From Streptomyces sp. NBC_00094 (GTDB lineage: Bacteria > Actinomycetota > Actinomycetes > Streptomycetales > Streptomycetaceae), in the NCBI RefSeq assembly GCF_026343125.1, contig NZ_JAPEMB010000001.1, positions 7,259,501-7,323,500 of the forward strand: 64,000 nucleotides of DNA, in the 5' to 3' direction. Position 1 is the first letter of the stretch. Each line of letters starts with the position of its first letter. The notes beneath the pieces were generated by a model. That model made no database searches and was not told the origin of the DNA. It was given only the letters and a program-made list of their open reading frames with translations. This document shows positions 33,303-41,602 of the stretch, in pieces. Position numbers and translations under genes: made by a program.

Positions 33303-34886
33303 ATGACACGAGCGGTGGAAGAGAGCGCGTACGACGTAGTGGTCCTCGGGGCGGGGCCGGTCGGTGAGAACGTGGCGGACCGGGTGCGGGCGGCCGGCCT
33401 CAGCGCCGCGATCGTCGAGGGCGAGCTGATCGGCGGGGAGTGCTCGTACTGGGCGTGCATGCCGAGCAAGGCGCTCCTGCGCCCCGCTCTCGCCCGCTCC
33501 GACGCCCGCAAGGTCGCCGGTCTGCGCGAGTCGGTCTACGGCCCCCTCGACGCCCTGGAGGTCTTCGCCCACCGGAACGCCGTCGTCGGCGACTGGAAGG
33601 ACGACGGCCAGGTGGAGTGGCTGGATTCGATCGGTGTACGGCTCTTCCGGGGCCACGGCCGTCTCGCCGGCGCCCGCCGCGTCGCCGTCACCGGGCCCGA
33701 GGGTGACGAGCACGTGCTCACCGCCCGGCACGCGGTCGCGGTCTGCACCGGCAGCCGCGCCGTCCTCCCCGACCTGCCCGGCCTCCCCGGGGCGCACCCC
33801 TGGACCAGCCGCGAGGCGACCAGCTCCGGCCGGGTGCCCGAGCGGCTGGTCGTGGTCGGCGGGGGAGTGGTCGGCGTGGAGATGACCACCGCCTATCAGG
33901 CCCTGGGCGCGAAGGTCACGCTGCTGGTACGCGGCGGGGGCCTGCTGCCGCGCATGGAGCCGTTCGTCGGCGAGCACGTCGCCGCGGCCCTCACCGCGCG
34001 CGGTGCGGACATCCGTACCGGCGTCCGGGTCGCCGCCGTGGTACGCGACGGGGGCACGGGGCCGGTGACCGTGGTCCTGGAGGGCGGCGACCATGTCGAG
34101 GGCGACGAGGTGCTGTTCGCGACGGGCCGGGCCCCGCGCACCGGGGACATCGGCCTGGAGACGGTCGGTCTGGAACCGGGCGCGTGGCTCGACGTCGACG
34201 ACAGCCTCCGGGTCACCGGCAGCGACTGGCTCTACGCGGTCGGGGACGTCAACCACCGCGCGCTCATGACCCACCAGGGCAAGTACCAGGCCCGGATCGC
34301 GGGCGCCGCGATCGCGGCCCGCGCGAGCGGCGGTGCGATGACGAGTGGCGGTGCGGGGGCGAACGGCGGTGCGGGGGCGAACGGCGGCCCGGTGCCGGAC
34401 GCCGGCCCGGAGGCGAACGGCACTCCGGAGGCCAACGCCGCACCGGACCCCAACGGCGCACCGGATGCCAACCGCGCACCGGACGTGGACTCCGGCCCCT
34501 GGGGCGCGCACGCGGCCACCGCCGACCGCATCGCCGCCCCGCAGGTGGTGTTCTGCGATCCCGAGGCGGCGGCCGTCGGTCTCACGTTGGCCGAGGCCGA
34601 GCGTGCGGGTCACCGTGTCCGCGCCGTCGACGTCGACATGCGGCAGGTCGCCGGGGCCGGGCTCTACGCCCAGGGGTACCGCGGGCAGGCGCGGATGGTC
34701 GTCGACCTGGACCGGGAGGTCGTCCTCGGCGCCTCCTTCGTGGGGCCGGGGATCGGCGAACTCCTCCACTCGGCCACGGTCGCCGTCGTCGGGGAGGTCC
34801 CGATCGCCCGCCTCTGGCACGCCGTACCGTCCTACCCGACGCTGAGCGAGGCGTGGCTGCGCCTTCTGGAGGCCTACCGGGACTGA
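33303..34886 (+). CDS. Lipoamide-dehydrogenase-like FAD/NAD(P) disulfide oxidoreductase
   Basis: This 527-residue flavoprotein is of the pyridine nucleotide-disulfide oxidoreductase class. The FAD motif is VVLGAGPVGENVADRV; the redox disulfide is intact in GGECSYWACMPSKA (C-x4-C); the NAD motif is VVVGGGVVGVEM; the second FAD motif is YAVGDVNH. The C-terminal dimerization domain ends SYPTLSEAW: the residue before PTLSE, the catalytic His of lipoamide dehydrogenase, is Tyr. A low-complexity Gly/Ala/Asn/Pro insert of about 55 residues (near 345-400) sits between the NAD/FAD core and the dimerization domain. It is probably a quinone or other NAD(P)H-dependent reductase and not a true lipoamide dehydrogenase. 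Confidence 0.85.
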   Translation: MTRAVEESAYDVVVLGAGPVGENVADRVRAAGLSAAIVEGELIGGECSYWACMPSKALLRPALARSDARKVAGLRESVYGPLDALEVFAHRNAVVGDWKDDGQVEWLDSIGVRLFRGHGRLAGARRVAVTGPEGDEHVLTARHAVAVCTGSRAVLPDLPGLPGAHPWTSREATSSGRVPERLVVVGGGVVGVEMTTAYQALGAKVTLLVRGGGLLPRMEPFVGEHVAAALTARGADIRTGVRVAAVVRDGGTGPVTVVLEGGDHVEGDEVLFATGRAPRTGDIGLETVGLEPGAWLDVDDSLRVTGSDWLYAVGDVNHRALMTHQGKYQARIAGAAIAARASGGAMTSGGAGANGGAGANGGPVPDAGPEANGTPEANAAPDPNGAPDANRAPDVDSGPWGAHAATADRIAAPQVVFCDPEAAAVGLTLAEAERAGHRVRAVDVDMRQVAGAGLYAQGYRGQARMVVDLDREVVLGASFVGPGIGELLHSATVAVVGEVPIARLWHAVPSYPTLSEAWLRLLEAYRD

Positions 34887-34893
34887 CGGTCCG

Positions 34894-35529
34894 TCATGCC
34901 CCGTTCCCTTCGGCGGTGTCGGGGTCGTACGGGGCGATCAGGAGCCGCGCCGCCGAGCGGGCCGCCTGCAGGGCCGGTCGCGCGTCCCGGCCGGACTCCT
35001 GGCCCAGGACGACCCGGGTGCTCAACCCGTCGAGCAGCGCCAGGAGTTCGGAGGAGCGGGCGGTCGCGTCGAGGGGGGCGAAGCGCCGACGGGCGACGCC
35101 CGCCGTCAGCAGCGATTCCAGGTCCTCCTGCCAGCCCCGGTCCAACTCGTCCTGGGCCTCGCGCAGCGCGGTGTTGCCGGGGGTCCGGGCCCAGAGCTCG
35201 ATCCACAGCGTCCAGCGCGGGTCGCGGGGCCCGCGCGGCAGGTAGAGCCGGAGGAAGAGGTCGAGCTTGCGCTCGGCCGTGATGCGCCGGGAGAGCAGGG
35301 CGCGACGCTCCTCGGCGAGCGCGGCCTCGCTCCACCGGAGGGCGGCGAGGAGCAGCAGGTCCTTGCTGCCGAAGTAGTACAGGATGTGGCCGCCGCTCGT
35401 GCCGAGCCGCTCCGCGAGCGCCGACATGGTGAGCGAGGCGAGGCCGTCCTCGGCGATCGCCGCCATGGCCTCTTCGAGCATGCGCTCCTGGGTGACGTGT
35501 CCGTCCCGCCGTCGTGCCGACCCTGCCAC
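34894..35529 (-). CDS. TetR-family transcriptional regulator
   Basis: This 211-residue regulator has the TetR N-terminal helix-turn-helix (MSALAERLGTSGGHILYYFG, about residues 35-54) followed by GSKDLLLLAALRWSEAALAE. The all-helical ligand domain has no recognisable ligand signature. The GTG start at 35529 is preceded by a GGGGA-type site. It is divergent from an NCS1 permease and amidohydrolase, with a 39-base perfect palindrome in between, so it very likely represses that pair in response to a nucleobase-like or hydantoin-like compound. Confidence 0.9.
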   Translation of the reverse strand: MAGSARRRDGHVTQERMLEEAMAAIAEDGLASLTMSALAERLGTSGGHILYYFGSKDLLLLAALRWSEAALAEERRALLSRRITAERKLDLFLRLYLPRGPRDPRWTLWIELWARTPGNTALREAQDELDRGWQEDLESLLTAGVARRRFAPLDATARSSELLALLDGLSTRVVLGQESGRDARPALQAARSAARLLIAPYDPDTAEGNGA

Positions 35530-35608
35530 CGCCGCCGTCCCCGATCCGTGTGCCTGTCCCGTGTCGCTCTGTGTGCGAGATCGACCTTAACCGCAACCTC
35601 CGGAGGTC

Positions 35609-35638
35609 TTGACGTGGCCTGAACTCATCACCCATCTT
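35609..35638 (+). promoter_or_regulatory. Probable permease promoter overlapping the operator
   Basis: TTGACG (35609-35614) and CATCTT (35633-35638) are 18 bases apart. The -10 overlaps the left end of the palindrome at 35635-35673, so repressor binding would block transcription. Confidence 0.5.
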
Positions 35639-35673
35639 GAATGCCGTTCTAACTCTTAGAACGGCATTCAAGA
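35635..35673. promoter_or_regulatory. 39-base perfect palindrome, TetR operator
   Basis: Two 18-base arms (left arm TCTTGAATGCCGTTCTAA) flank a CTC centre with no mismatch. It lies between the divergent TetR and permease genes. It is long for one TetR dimer and could bind two dimers. Confidence 0.8.
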
Positions 35674-35697
35674 CAGCATGCGAGACAGGAGAGCGGT

Positions 35698-37095
35698 GTG
35701 CTCGGACACGAGACGGCGCCCGTGGCCACGGCCCGGGACGAGGTGTTCCAGGTCGAGGAGCACGGGATCGACCCCATTCCCGACGCCGAACGGCACGGCA
35801 GCGCCAAGGACGTCTTCTGGCTCTGGTTCGGCTCGAACCTCACCTTCACCTACGTCATCAACGGCGCCCTCGCCGTCGCCTTCGGGCTCTCCTTCTGGCA
35901 GGCCACGGCCGTCGTCGTGCTCGGCGGCCTCGCCTTCCTCGCCATCGGCGCCGCCGGTCTGAGCGGGGTGCGCACCGGCACCGCGACCCTCGTGATCTCC
36001 CGCGCCGCCTTCGGCAAGCGCGGCAACTGGCCCGCCGGTCTGCTCAACTGGATCGTCAGCGTCGGCTACACCGTCGTGAACACCGTGGTCGGCACGCTCG
36101 CCCTCGACGCCTTCTTCACGGACCTCGGCTGGCAGGGCGGAGCCGCCTCCCGCGCCCTCGCGCTCGGCGTCACCCTCGCGCTGACCTTCGCCGTCGCCCT
36201 CTGGGGCCACGCGACCGTCCAGTTCGCCGAACGCTGGATGGCCTACGTGCTCGCCGTGGGCTTCGCGGTGCTGCTCGTCCTCGTGCTGCCCGGCGCCGAC
36301 ACGTCCGCGCCCTCCGCCGCACCCGGTGCCTCCGGCTGGAGCCTCGCCTTCGTGGTCATGCTCGCCGGCCCCTTCTCGTACCTCCCCATGCCCGCCGACT
36401 ACACCCGCTACCTGCCGCGCACGACGACCCTCACCTCGGTGACCGTCTCCGGCGCGCTCGGCGGCTTCCTCTCCTCCGTCGCCCTCGGCGTCGCCGGTGT
36501 GGCCGCGGCGACGCAGGTCGACATGACCGACGCGGTGGCCGGCACCGAGAGCCTGCTCCCCGGCTGGTTCCAGCCCCTCTTCCTCGCCCTCGTCCTCGGC
36601 GGCTCCGTCACCAACTCGATCATCACGCTCTACTCGTCGAGCCTGAACCTCCAGGTCCTCGGCATCCCGTGGAGCCGGGCGCGCGCCATCGTCATCAGCG
36701 CGGCCGTGACCGCCGCGGGCTCCCTCGGCGCCCTCTTCCTCACCGACTTCACCACCTCGCTCCTCTCCTTCCTCTCCCTCCTGATCATCGTCTTCGCCCC
36801 CTGGGGCGGGGTCTTCCTCGCCGACATGGTGCTCAGGCGCTGCGCCTACGACTCCGCCGCCCTGCACGCGGGCGCGGGCGGGGCCTACTGGTACCGCTCG
36901 GGCTGGCATCCGGCGGGGATGACCGCGCTTCTCGCGGGCCTGCTCTTCTCCGCCCTCACCTGCGACTCCGCCCTGTGGACCGGCCCCCTGGTCGCGCCGC
37001 TCGGCGGCGCGGACCTCACGCTCCTCGGCGCGGTCGTCTCCGCCCTCGTGTACGTGCTCCTCGCACGCCGCACCGTCGCCCCGGCGCGGGCCTGA
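35698..37095 (+). CDS. NCS1-family nucleobase/hydantoin permease
   Basis: This 465-residue membrane protein has about 12 hydrophobic segments and the NCS1 pattern: a GSAKDVFWLWFGSNLTFTYV N-terminal helix, ATLVISRAAFGKRGNWPAG after helix 3, and a PADYTRYLPR loop. It should take up cytosine, purine, hydantoin or a related compound with Na+ or H+. The start is GTG 35698 with GAGAGCGG upstream. It is followed by an amidohydrolase gene 60 bases later, forming an import-and-hydrolysis unit under the divergent TetR regulator. Confidence 0.88.
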   Translation: MLGHETAPVATARDEVFQVEEHGIDPIPDAERHGSAKDVFWLWFGSNLTFTYVINGALAVAFGLSFWQATAVVVLGGLAFLAIGAAGLSGVRTGTATLVISRAAFGKRGNWPAGLLNWIVSVGYTVVNTVVGTLALDAFFTDLGWQGGAASRALALGVTLALTFAVALWGHATVQFAERWMAYVLAVGFAVLLVLVLPGADTSAPSAAPGASGWSLAFVVMLAGPFSYLPMPADYTRYLPRTTTLTSVTVSGALGGFLSSVALGVAGVAAATQVDMTDAVAGTESLLPGWFQPLFLALVLGGSVTNSIITLYSSSLNLQVLGIPWSRARAIVISAAVTAAGSLGALFLTDFTTSLLSFLSLLIIVFAPWGGVFLADMVLRRCAYDSAALHAGAGGAYWYRSGWHPAGMTALLAGLLFSALTCDSALWTGPLVAPLGGADLTLLGAVVSALVYVLLARRTVAPARA

Positions 37096-37155
37096 CCCCG
37101 CGCCGTCCCCGCCCCTCCGCGCCACCCTCGTACGTACGTCACGGAGTCACCCCGC

Positions 37156-38850
37156 ATGAACAGCACACCCGTCACCACGGCCGCGCCCCGCACCACGGCC
37201 CCCGCCCCCGCCGACCTCGTCCTCGTCGGGGCCCGCATCCACACCGTCGACCCCGCGCTGCCCGAGGCCCAGGCCCTCGCCGTACGCGCCGGCCGCATCG
37301 CCTGGATCGGCTCCGACGTCGACGCCGGCGCCTGGACGGGGCCCGCCACCCGGGTCGTCGACGCCGGCGGGCGCCTCGTCCTGCCCGGCTTCGTCGACGC
37401 CCACAACCACGTCCGCCTCGGCTCGGACGACGCCTGCGTGCAGCTCGCCGGCGCCCGCACCCTCGACGCCATCCACGAGCGCGTCCGCGCCTGGCGCGAC
37501 GCGCACCCCGACGCCGAGTGGATCGAGGCCGAGGCCTTCGACTACTCGGCCGTGCCCGGCGGCCGGATGCCCACGGCCGCCGACCTCGACCCGGTCACCG
37601 GCGACACCCCCGCCGTCGTCCTCAGCTACGACGTGCACACCGCCTGGCTCAACACCGCCGCACTCCGGCGTCTCGGCGTCGACCGCGACCACACCGACCT
37701 TCCCTTCGGCCGGGCCGTCACCGATCCGGAGACCGGCGAACCGACCGGATTCGTCAAGGACTTCGCGATCAAGGGCCTCTCCCGCGACGGCCACCGCGCC
37801 CTGCGTGAGCTCGGCCTGCCCTGGGCCTCGCCCGACCGGCAGTACGGCCGACTCGCCAAGAGCCTCGACGACGCCATCGGTTACGGCATCACGACCGTCG
37901 TCGAACCCCAGAACTCCCTCGACGATCTCGCCCTGTTCGGGCGAGCCCGCGCCGAGGGCCGACTCCGCTCGCGGATCGTGGCCGCGCTCTTCCACCCGCG
38001 CGGCACCACCGACGCCGACCTGGACGAATTCGCCTCCGCCGCGAGGGAGTTCGCGGACGACCGGCTGCGGGTCGGGCCACTGAAGCTGTACATCGACGAC
38101 GTCGTCGAACCCCGAACGGCCGCACTCCTGGAGCCCTACGCCGGATGCGCCCATCATCGGGGCGACACGTTCTACCCGGCCGAGGAGTTCGCCGAACTGC
38201 TCACCCGCCTCGACGCGCGCGGCTTCCAGTGCTTCGTCCACGCCACCGGCGACCGGGGCATCCGTACCGTCCTCGACGCCGTCGCCCACGCCCGCGCCGC
38301 GAACGGGCCGCGCGACGCGCGCCACCAGATCGTCCACGTCGAGTGCCTCGACCCCGCCGACACCCCCCGCTTCGCCGAACTCGGCGTCGTCGCCTGCATG
38401 CAGCCGCGCCACGCGGCCCCGGACATCGCGGGCCCCGGCCAGGACTGGGCCGAGAACATCGGCCCCGACCGCTGGCACAAGGCCTGGCCCCTGCGCAGCC
38501 TGCACACGGCCGGGGCGGTCCTCGCGCTCTCCAGCGACTGGAACGTCGCCGAGATGGACCCCATGGTGGGCATCCACGCGGCCGTCACCCGCCGCCCCCT
38601 GGACGGAGGGGAGCCCTGGACGGCGGGCGAGACGATCGACGTCGAGACCGCCGTCGAGGGCTACACGATGGGCTCCGCCTACGCCAACTTCCTGGAGCAC
38701 GAGCGGGGTTCGCTCACGGTCGGCAAGCTCGCCGACTTCGTCGTCCTCTCCCGTGACATCCTCCGCGTCGCGCCCGAGGAGATCCCGGGCACGGTCGCGG
38801 AGACGGTCGTGGTGGGCGGAGAGGTGGTCGTGGAGCGACGCGAGGGGTGA
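37156..38850 (+). CDS. YtcJ-like amidohydrolase
   Basis: This 564-residue amidohydrolase has LVGARIHTVDPALPEAQA at the start of the small domain and the metal-binding motif PGFVDAHNHVRLG (about residues 75-87; HNH where many relatives have HxH). Later metal and active-site regions are FVHATGDRGI, HQIVHVECLD and SSDWNVAEMDP. This is the YtcJ / exoenzyme-regulatory AepA group, which hydrolyses amide or N-acyl bonds of unclear substrates. It is coupled to the NCS1 permease, so the substrate is probably an imported cyclic amide or nucleobase-like compound. It ends 4 bases from the convergent lipoprotein gene. Confidence 0.85.
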   Translation: MNSTPVTTAAPRTTAPAPADLVLVGARIHTVDPALPEAQALAVRAGRIAWIGSDVDAGAWTGPATRVVDAGGRLVLPGFVDAHNHVRLGSDDACVQLAGARTLDAIHERVRAWRDAHPDAEWIEAEAFDYSAVPGGRMPTAADLDPVTGDTPAVVLSYDVHTAWLNTAALRRLGVDRDHTDLPFGRAVTDPETGEPTGFVKDFAIKGLSRDGHRALRELGLPWASPDRQYGRLAKSLDDAIGYGITTVVEPQNSLDDLALFGRARAEGRLRSRIVAALFHPRGTTDADLDEFASAAREFADDRLRVGPLKLYIDDVVEPRTAALLEPYAGCAHHRGDTFYPAEEFAELLTRLDARGFQCFVHATGDRGIRTVLDAVAHARAANGPRDARHQIVHVECLDPADTPRFAELGVVACMQPRHAAPDIAGPGQDWAENIGPDRWHKAWPLRSLHTAGAVLALSSDWNVAEMDPMVGIHAAVTRRPLDGGEPWTAGETIDVETAVEGYTMGSAYANFLEHERGSLTVGKLADFVVLSRDILRVAPEEIPGTVAETVVVGGEVVVERREG

Positions 38851-38854
38851 GGCC

Positions 38855-39760
38855 TCAGTGGCCTTCGCTTCCGGAGGTGACGGCGAGCCGACGCTCGAAC
38901 GTCCGCCCGCCGTCCCGCGACTCGTACACCCCGTCCTGGGTGGCGACGAGCACACGGCGGGCGTCCACGGCGGTGAGCGCCTGCGGGGCGCCACCCGGCA
39001 CGGCGGAGACGCGGGCCCACGCCACGACGGCCCCCGTTCCCGAAGCCGTACCCGGACGCGTCCCCGTATCCGTACCGCGGAAGAGGACTCCGCTCGGATC
39101 GACGCCGAAGAGGGCGTCGGGAGCGCCCCAGGAGACGTACGAGAGGACCGGACCCGTCCCCGGGGCGAAGGTCCTGCCGCCGTCCGTGCTGCGGGACACC
39201 CCGGTCTCGGTGGTGGCGAGTACGGTCCCCGGGGAGGAGGGCGACACGGCGATGTCGAGGGCGCGGAGCGTGGCGCGGTCCTCCCAGGTGACGCCGTCGG
39301 GGCTGACCCGCAGGCGTGCGTTCGCGCTGTCGTACCCGTAGACCGTGGAGTCGGGGGCCGTGTCGAGGGAGTGGAAGTCCACCTCGCCGCCGAGGGACTT
39401 CTCGCGCCAGGTGCGCCCGGAGTCCGTCGACTCGACGAGGCCGAGGTCGGCGGGCCCGTCGGCGCCGGGAGCCGGGTGCCCGCTCGCGAGGAAGGCGCCG
39501 GAGGCCGTGATCGTGAAGCCCATGAAGTCGTCCCGGCGATCGCCGACCCGCGTGGGCCGGCCGGTGGCGTCCGGGGTGTGGACGCCGTCGTGGGTGGCGA
39601 CGTAGAGCGTGTCGCCGCGCACGCCGAGGCCGTGGATGTGGCTGAGGGCGCCGCCGGTGGAGCCGCCGGTGGGCTGGTCCTGGGAACAGGCGGTCAGGGC
39701 AAGGGAGAGGGTGAGGACGAGGGCGGCGGGGGCCGCGGCCCAGGGGGAGTACTTCTTCAT
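38855..39760 (-). CDS. BNR/Asp-box repeat lipoprotein (F510_1955 type)
   Basis: This 301-residue exported lipoprotein has the lipobox LALTACS (Cys25) followed by a beta-propeller-like chain of repeats with Asp-box motifs (VESTDSGRTW, SRSTDGGRTF, YESRDGGRTF). It opens with LSHIHGLGVRGDTLYVATHD. Such proteins are named glycosylhydrolase-like from the fold only, and no catalytic residues are evident. It lies just downstream of a DUF305 lipoprotein on the same strand, a common pairing in actinobacteria. I infer a cell-surface role, possibly in metal handling. Confidence 0.82.
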   Translation of the reverse strand: MKKYSPWAAAPAALVLTLSLALTACSQDQPTGGSTGGALSHIHGLGVRGDTLYVATHDGVHTPDATGRPTRVGDRRDDFMGFTITASGAFLASGHPAPGADGPADLGLVESTDSGRTWREKSLGGEVDFHSLDTAPDSTVYGYDSANARLRVSPDGVTWEDRATLRALDIAVSPSSPGTVLATTETGVSRSTDGGRTFAPGTGPVLSYVSWGAPDALFGVDPSGVLFRGTDTGTRPGTASGTGAVVAWARVSAVPGGAPQALTAVDARRVLVATQDGVYESRDGGRTFERRLAVTSGSEGH

Positions 39761-39854
39761 CGTTCTTTCGCCGGAGGGAAGGAGGGTACGGGGGCGCGGC
39801 CGGCCCCCGGGGAGGGACCGGCCGCTGGTGGTGGAGCCGGTGGTGCGGGCCGGG

Positions 39855-40529
39855 TCAGAGCCGGTCGAGGATCTTCCGCAGTTCGGCGATCTCGGTCGAC
39901 TGGGTCCGGACGACGTCGTCGGCGAGCTGCTTGGCCGTGGTGTTGCGGCCGTCCTTCTGCTCGACCTTCGCCATGGCGACGGCGCCGTCGTGGTGGGCGA
40001 TCATCAGCTCGGCGAACTTCCGGTCGAAGGCCTTGCCCTTGACGGCGGCCAGGTCCTTCATGTCCTGCTCGGACATCATCCCGGCCATGCCGTGGCCGCT
40101 GCCGCCGGCGTTCCCGGCGCCGTGTCCGGCGGACTCGGGCTTGCCCCAGCCCTTGAGCCAGGCCTTCATCTTCCGGATCTCCGGGTCCTGGGCCTGCTCG
40201 ATCGCGGCGACGAGCTTCTTGACCTCGGGGTCCTCGGCCCGGCCGTCGGCGAGCTTCGCCATCTCCAGGGCCTGCTCGTGGTGGGGGATCATCATCTGGG
40301 CGAACATGACGTCGGCGTCGTTGAAGGCGCCGGGAGCGGCGGCGGCGTCGTCGACGGAAACGGACGCGGACGGGGGCGCGGACGGGGACGGGGACGCGGA
40401 GGCCGTGGCGGAGGTCCCGCCGTGGTCCATGCCGCTCATGCCGTCGTCCGATCCGCAGGCGGAGAGCAGGAGTCCGGTGGCGGCGACGGCGCCGACGAGG
40501 GTGAGCTTCCTGGTGGTGAAGGTGCGCAT
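39855..40529 (-). CDS. DUF305-domain lipoprotein
   Basis: This 224-residue exported protein has the lipobox LLLSACG (Cys21), then a Ser/Ala/Pro/Asp linker (residues 30-65) and two DUF305 four-helix halves. The halves are marked by MIPHHEQALEMAKLADGR and MIAHHDGAVAMAKVEQ. The paired HH motifs and a Met/His-rich GHGMAGMMSEQDM stretch look suited to binding copper or similar metals; that is inference. It is followed by the BNR lipoprotein gene and preceded by a DUF6153 gene. Confidence 0.9.
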   Translation of the reverse strand: MRTFTTRKLTLVGAVAATGLLLSACGSDDGMSGMDHGGTSATASASPSPSAPPSASVSVDDAAAAPGAFNDADVMFAQMMIPHHEQALEMAKLADGRAEDPEVKKLVAAIEQAQDPEIRKMKAWLKGWGKPESAGHGAGNAGGSGHGMAGMMSEQDMKDLAAVKGKAFDRKFAELMIAHHDGAVAMAKVEQKDGRNTTAKQLADDVVRTQSTEIAELRKILDRL

Positions 40530-40638
40530 GGGAGTGATACCTCGGGTGCTGTCCGTACGGCACGTCGGTGCGTACGGGAGGAAAAGGGCAGGTCGAAGCG
40601 TTCACGGGCAGCGCGAGGCGCCCGCGGTGGCGTACGGC

Positions 40639-41034
40639 CTAGATCCGCAGGACGGACAGCAGGGTGAGGTCGGGGGGCCGGCGCGGTGGCGCATGGGGCC
40701 CCAGCGCGGGGGTGAGGCGCGCGAGGAGCACGGCGAGCCAGTCGGGGCGGCGGGCGAAGGCGGCGCGGACGAGCCCGGCGAGAAGCCAGGCGCCGAGGAC
40801 GGCCACGCAGAGCGTGGTCATGTCCATCCCGGCGCCGGGGTCGTGCCGCGCGTCGGATCCGTCACGGTCACCGTCGGCGGGGGCCGCGTGGGTGGTGGTC
40901 GCATGCCCGGCGGCCGCGGTGGTGTCCTCCGTACCGCCGGAGCCCTCGGGGTGGCCGACGGCGTGCATCAGGAACACCCCGAGCGCGAGCACGACGACGA
41001 GCAGAAGGTGCGCCAGGGCACCTCCTGCTCGCAT
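40639..41034 (-). CDS. DUF6153-like small membrane protein
   Basis: This protein of about 131 residues has an N-terminal hydrophobic segment (ALAHLLLVVVLALGVFLMHAV) and a His/Asp/Ala-rich extracellular loop. A second hydrophobic segment (LCVAVLGAWLLAGLV) and a Pro/Arg-rich C-terminus complete it. The ATG at 41034 is preferred to a TTG 12 codons upstream. It lies upstream of the DUF305 and BNR genes on the same strand and probably belongs to the same exported system. Function unknown. Confidence 0.72.
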   Translation of the reverse strand: MRAGGALAHLLLVVVLALGVFLMHAVGHPEGSGGTEDTTAAAGHATTTHAAPADGDRDGSDARHDPGAGMDMTTLCVAVLGAWLLAGLVRAAFARRPDWLAVLLARLTPALGPHAPPRRPPDLTLLSVLRI

Positions 41035-41154
41035 GCCGTGCTTTCCGCGTTCTGCTCGACGTGTGCGCAAGGCCAGGACCTCCTGGCCCCGACCATACCG
41101 TGCGGGGGTATCAGAACGGCGTCAGGACGGGGGCAGGCTCGCGTCGGAGCGGTG

Positions 41155-41499
41155 TCAGGACAGGGTCTCGCCCGTCATGGCGGCGGCCATCCGCAGATGC
41201 GGAGCGGCCTCGTCCGCGCGCCCCTGGCGCTCCAGCGTGCGCCCGAGCATCAGCCGCGCGTAGTGCTCGACCGGGTCGCGCTCCAGGATGGCGCGCAGCT
41301 CGGACTCGGCATGGGAGAGCTGGGCGGAGTGGTAGTAGGCACGCGCGAGGAGCAGCCGCTGGGCCGTCTGGCCGGGGTGTTCGGCGACGAGCCCACGCAG
41401 GATGCGGACGGCGGTCCGGTACTCCTTGGCGTCGAAGAACAGCTGCGCGCGGTCCCAGCGTTCCCCGGCCGTTCCGAACTCGTAGTACGTGTCGCTCAC
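41155..41499 (-). CDS. Tetratricopeptide repeat protein
   Basis: This 114-residue helical protein is built of about two and a half TPR units: AQLFFDAKEYRTAVRILRGL, then LLLARAYYHSAQLSHAESEL, then ARLMLGRTLERQGRADEAAP. The GTG start has GAGGAAGAG upstream. It probably acts as a small protein-protein adaptor. It is divergent from pirin, and no partner can be named. Confidence 0.8.
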   Translation of the reverse strand: MSDTYYEFGTAGERWDRAQLFFDAKEYRTAVRILRGLVAEHPGQTAQRLLLARAYYHSAQLSHAESELRAILERDPVEHYARLMLGRTLERQGRADEAAPHLRMAAAMTGETLS

Positions 41500-41584
41500 T
41501 TGCTCTTCCTCTCCGGCTTCCCTGATCTGCCACTCTGTGTGACGGTCGACCAGGTCAACAAGCCTGGATGGTTGAACATTCCAC

Positions 41585-41590
41585 TACGAT
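41585..41590 (+). promoter_or_regulatory. -10 element of the pirin promoter
   Basis: TACGAT is a consensus -10 ending 12 bases before the pirin ATG, giving a very short leader of about 5-7 bases. There is no clear -35 at the right distance. Confidence 0.4.
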
Positions 41591-41602
41591 AGGTTGAGTG
41601 TC

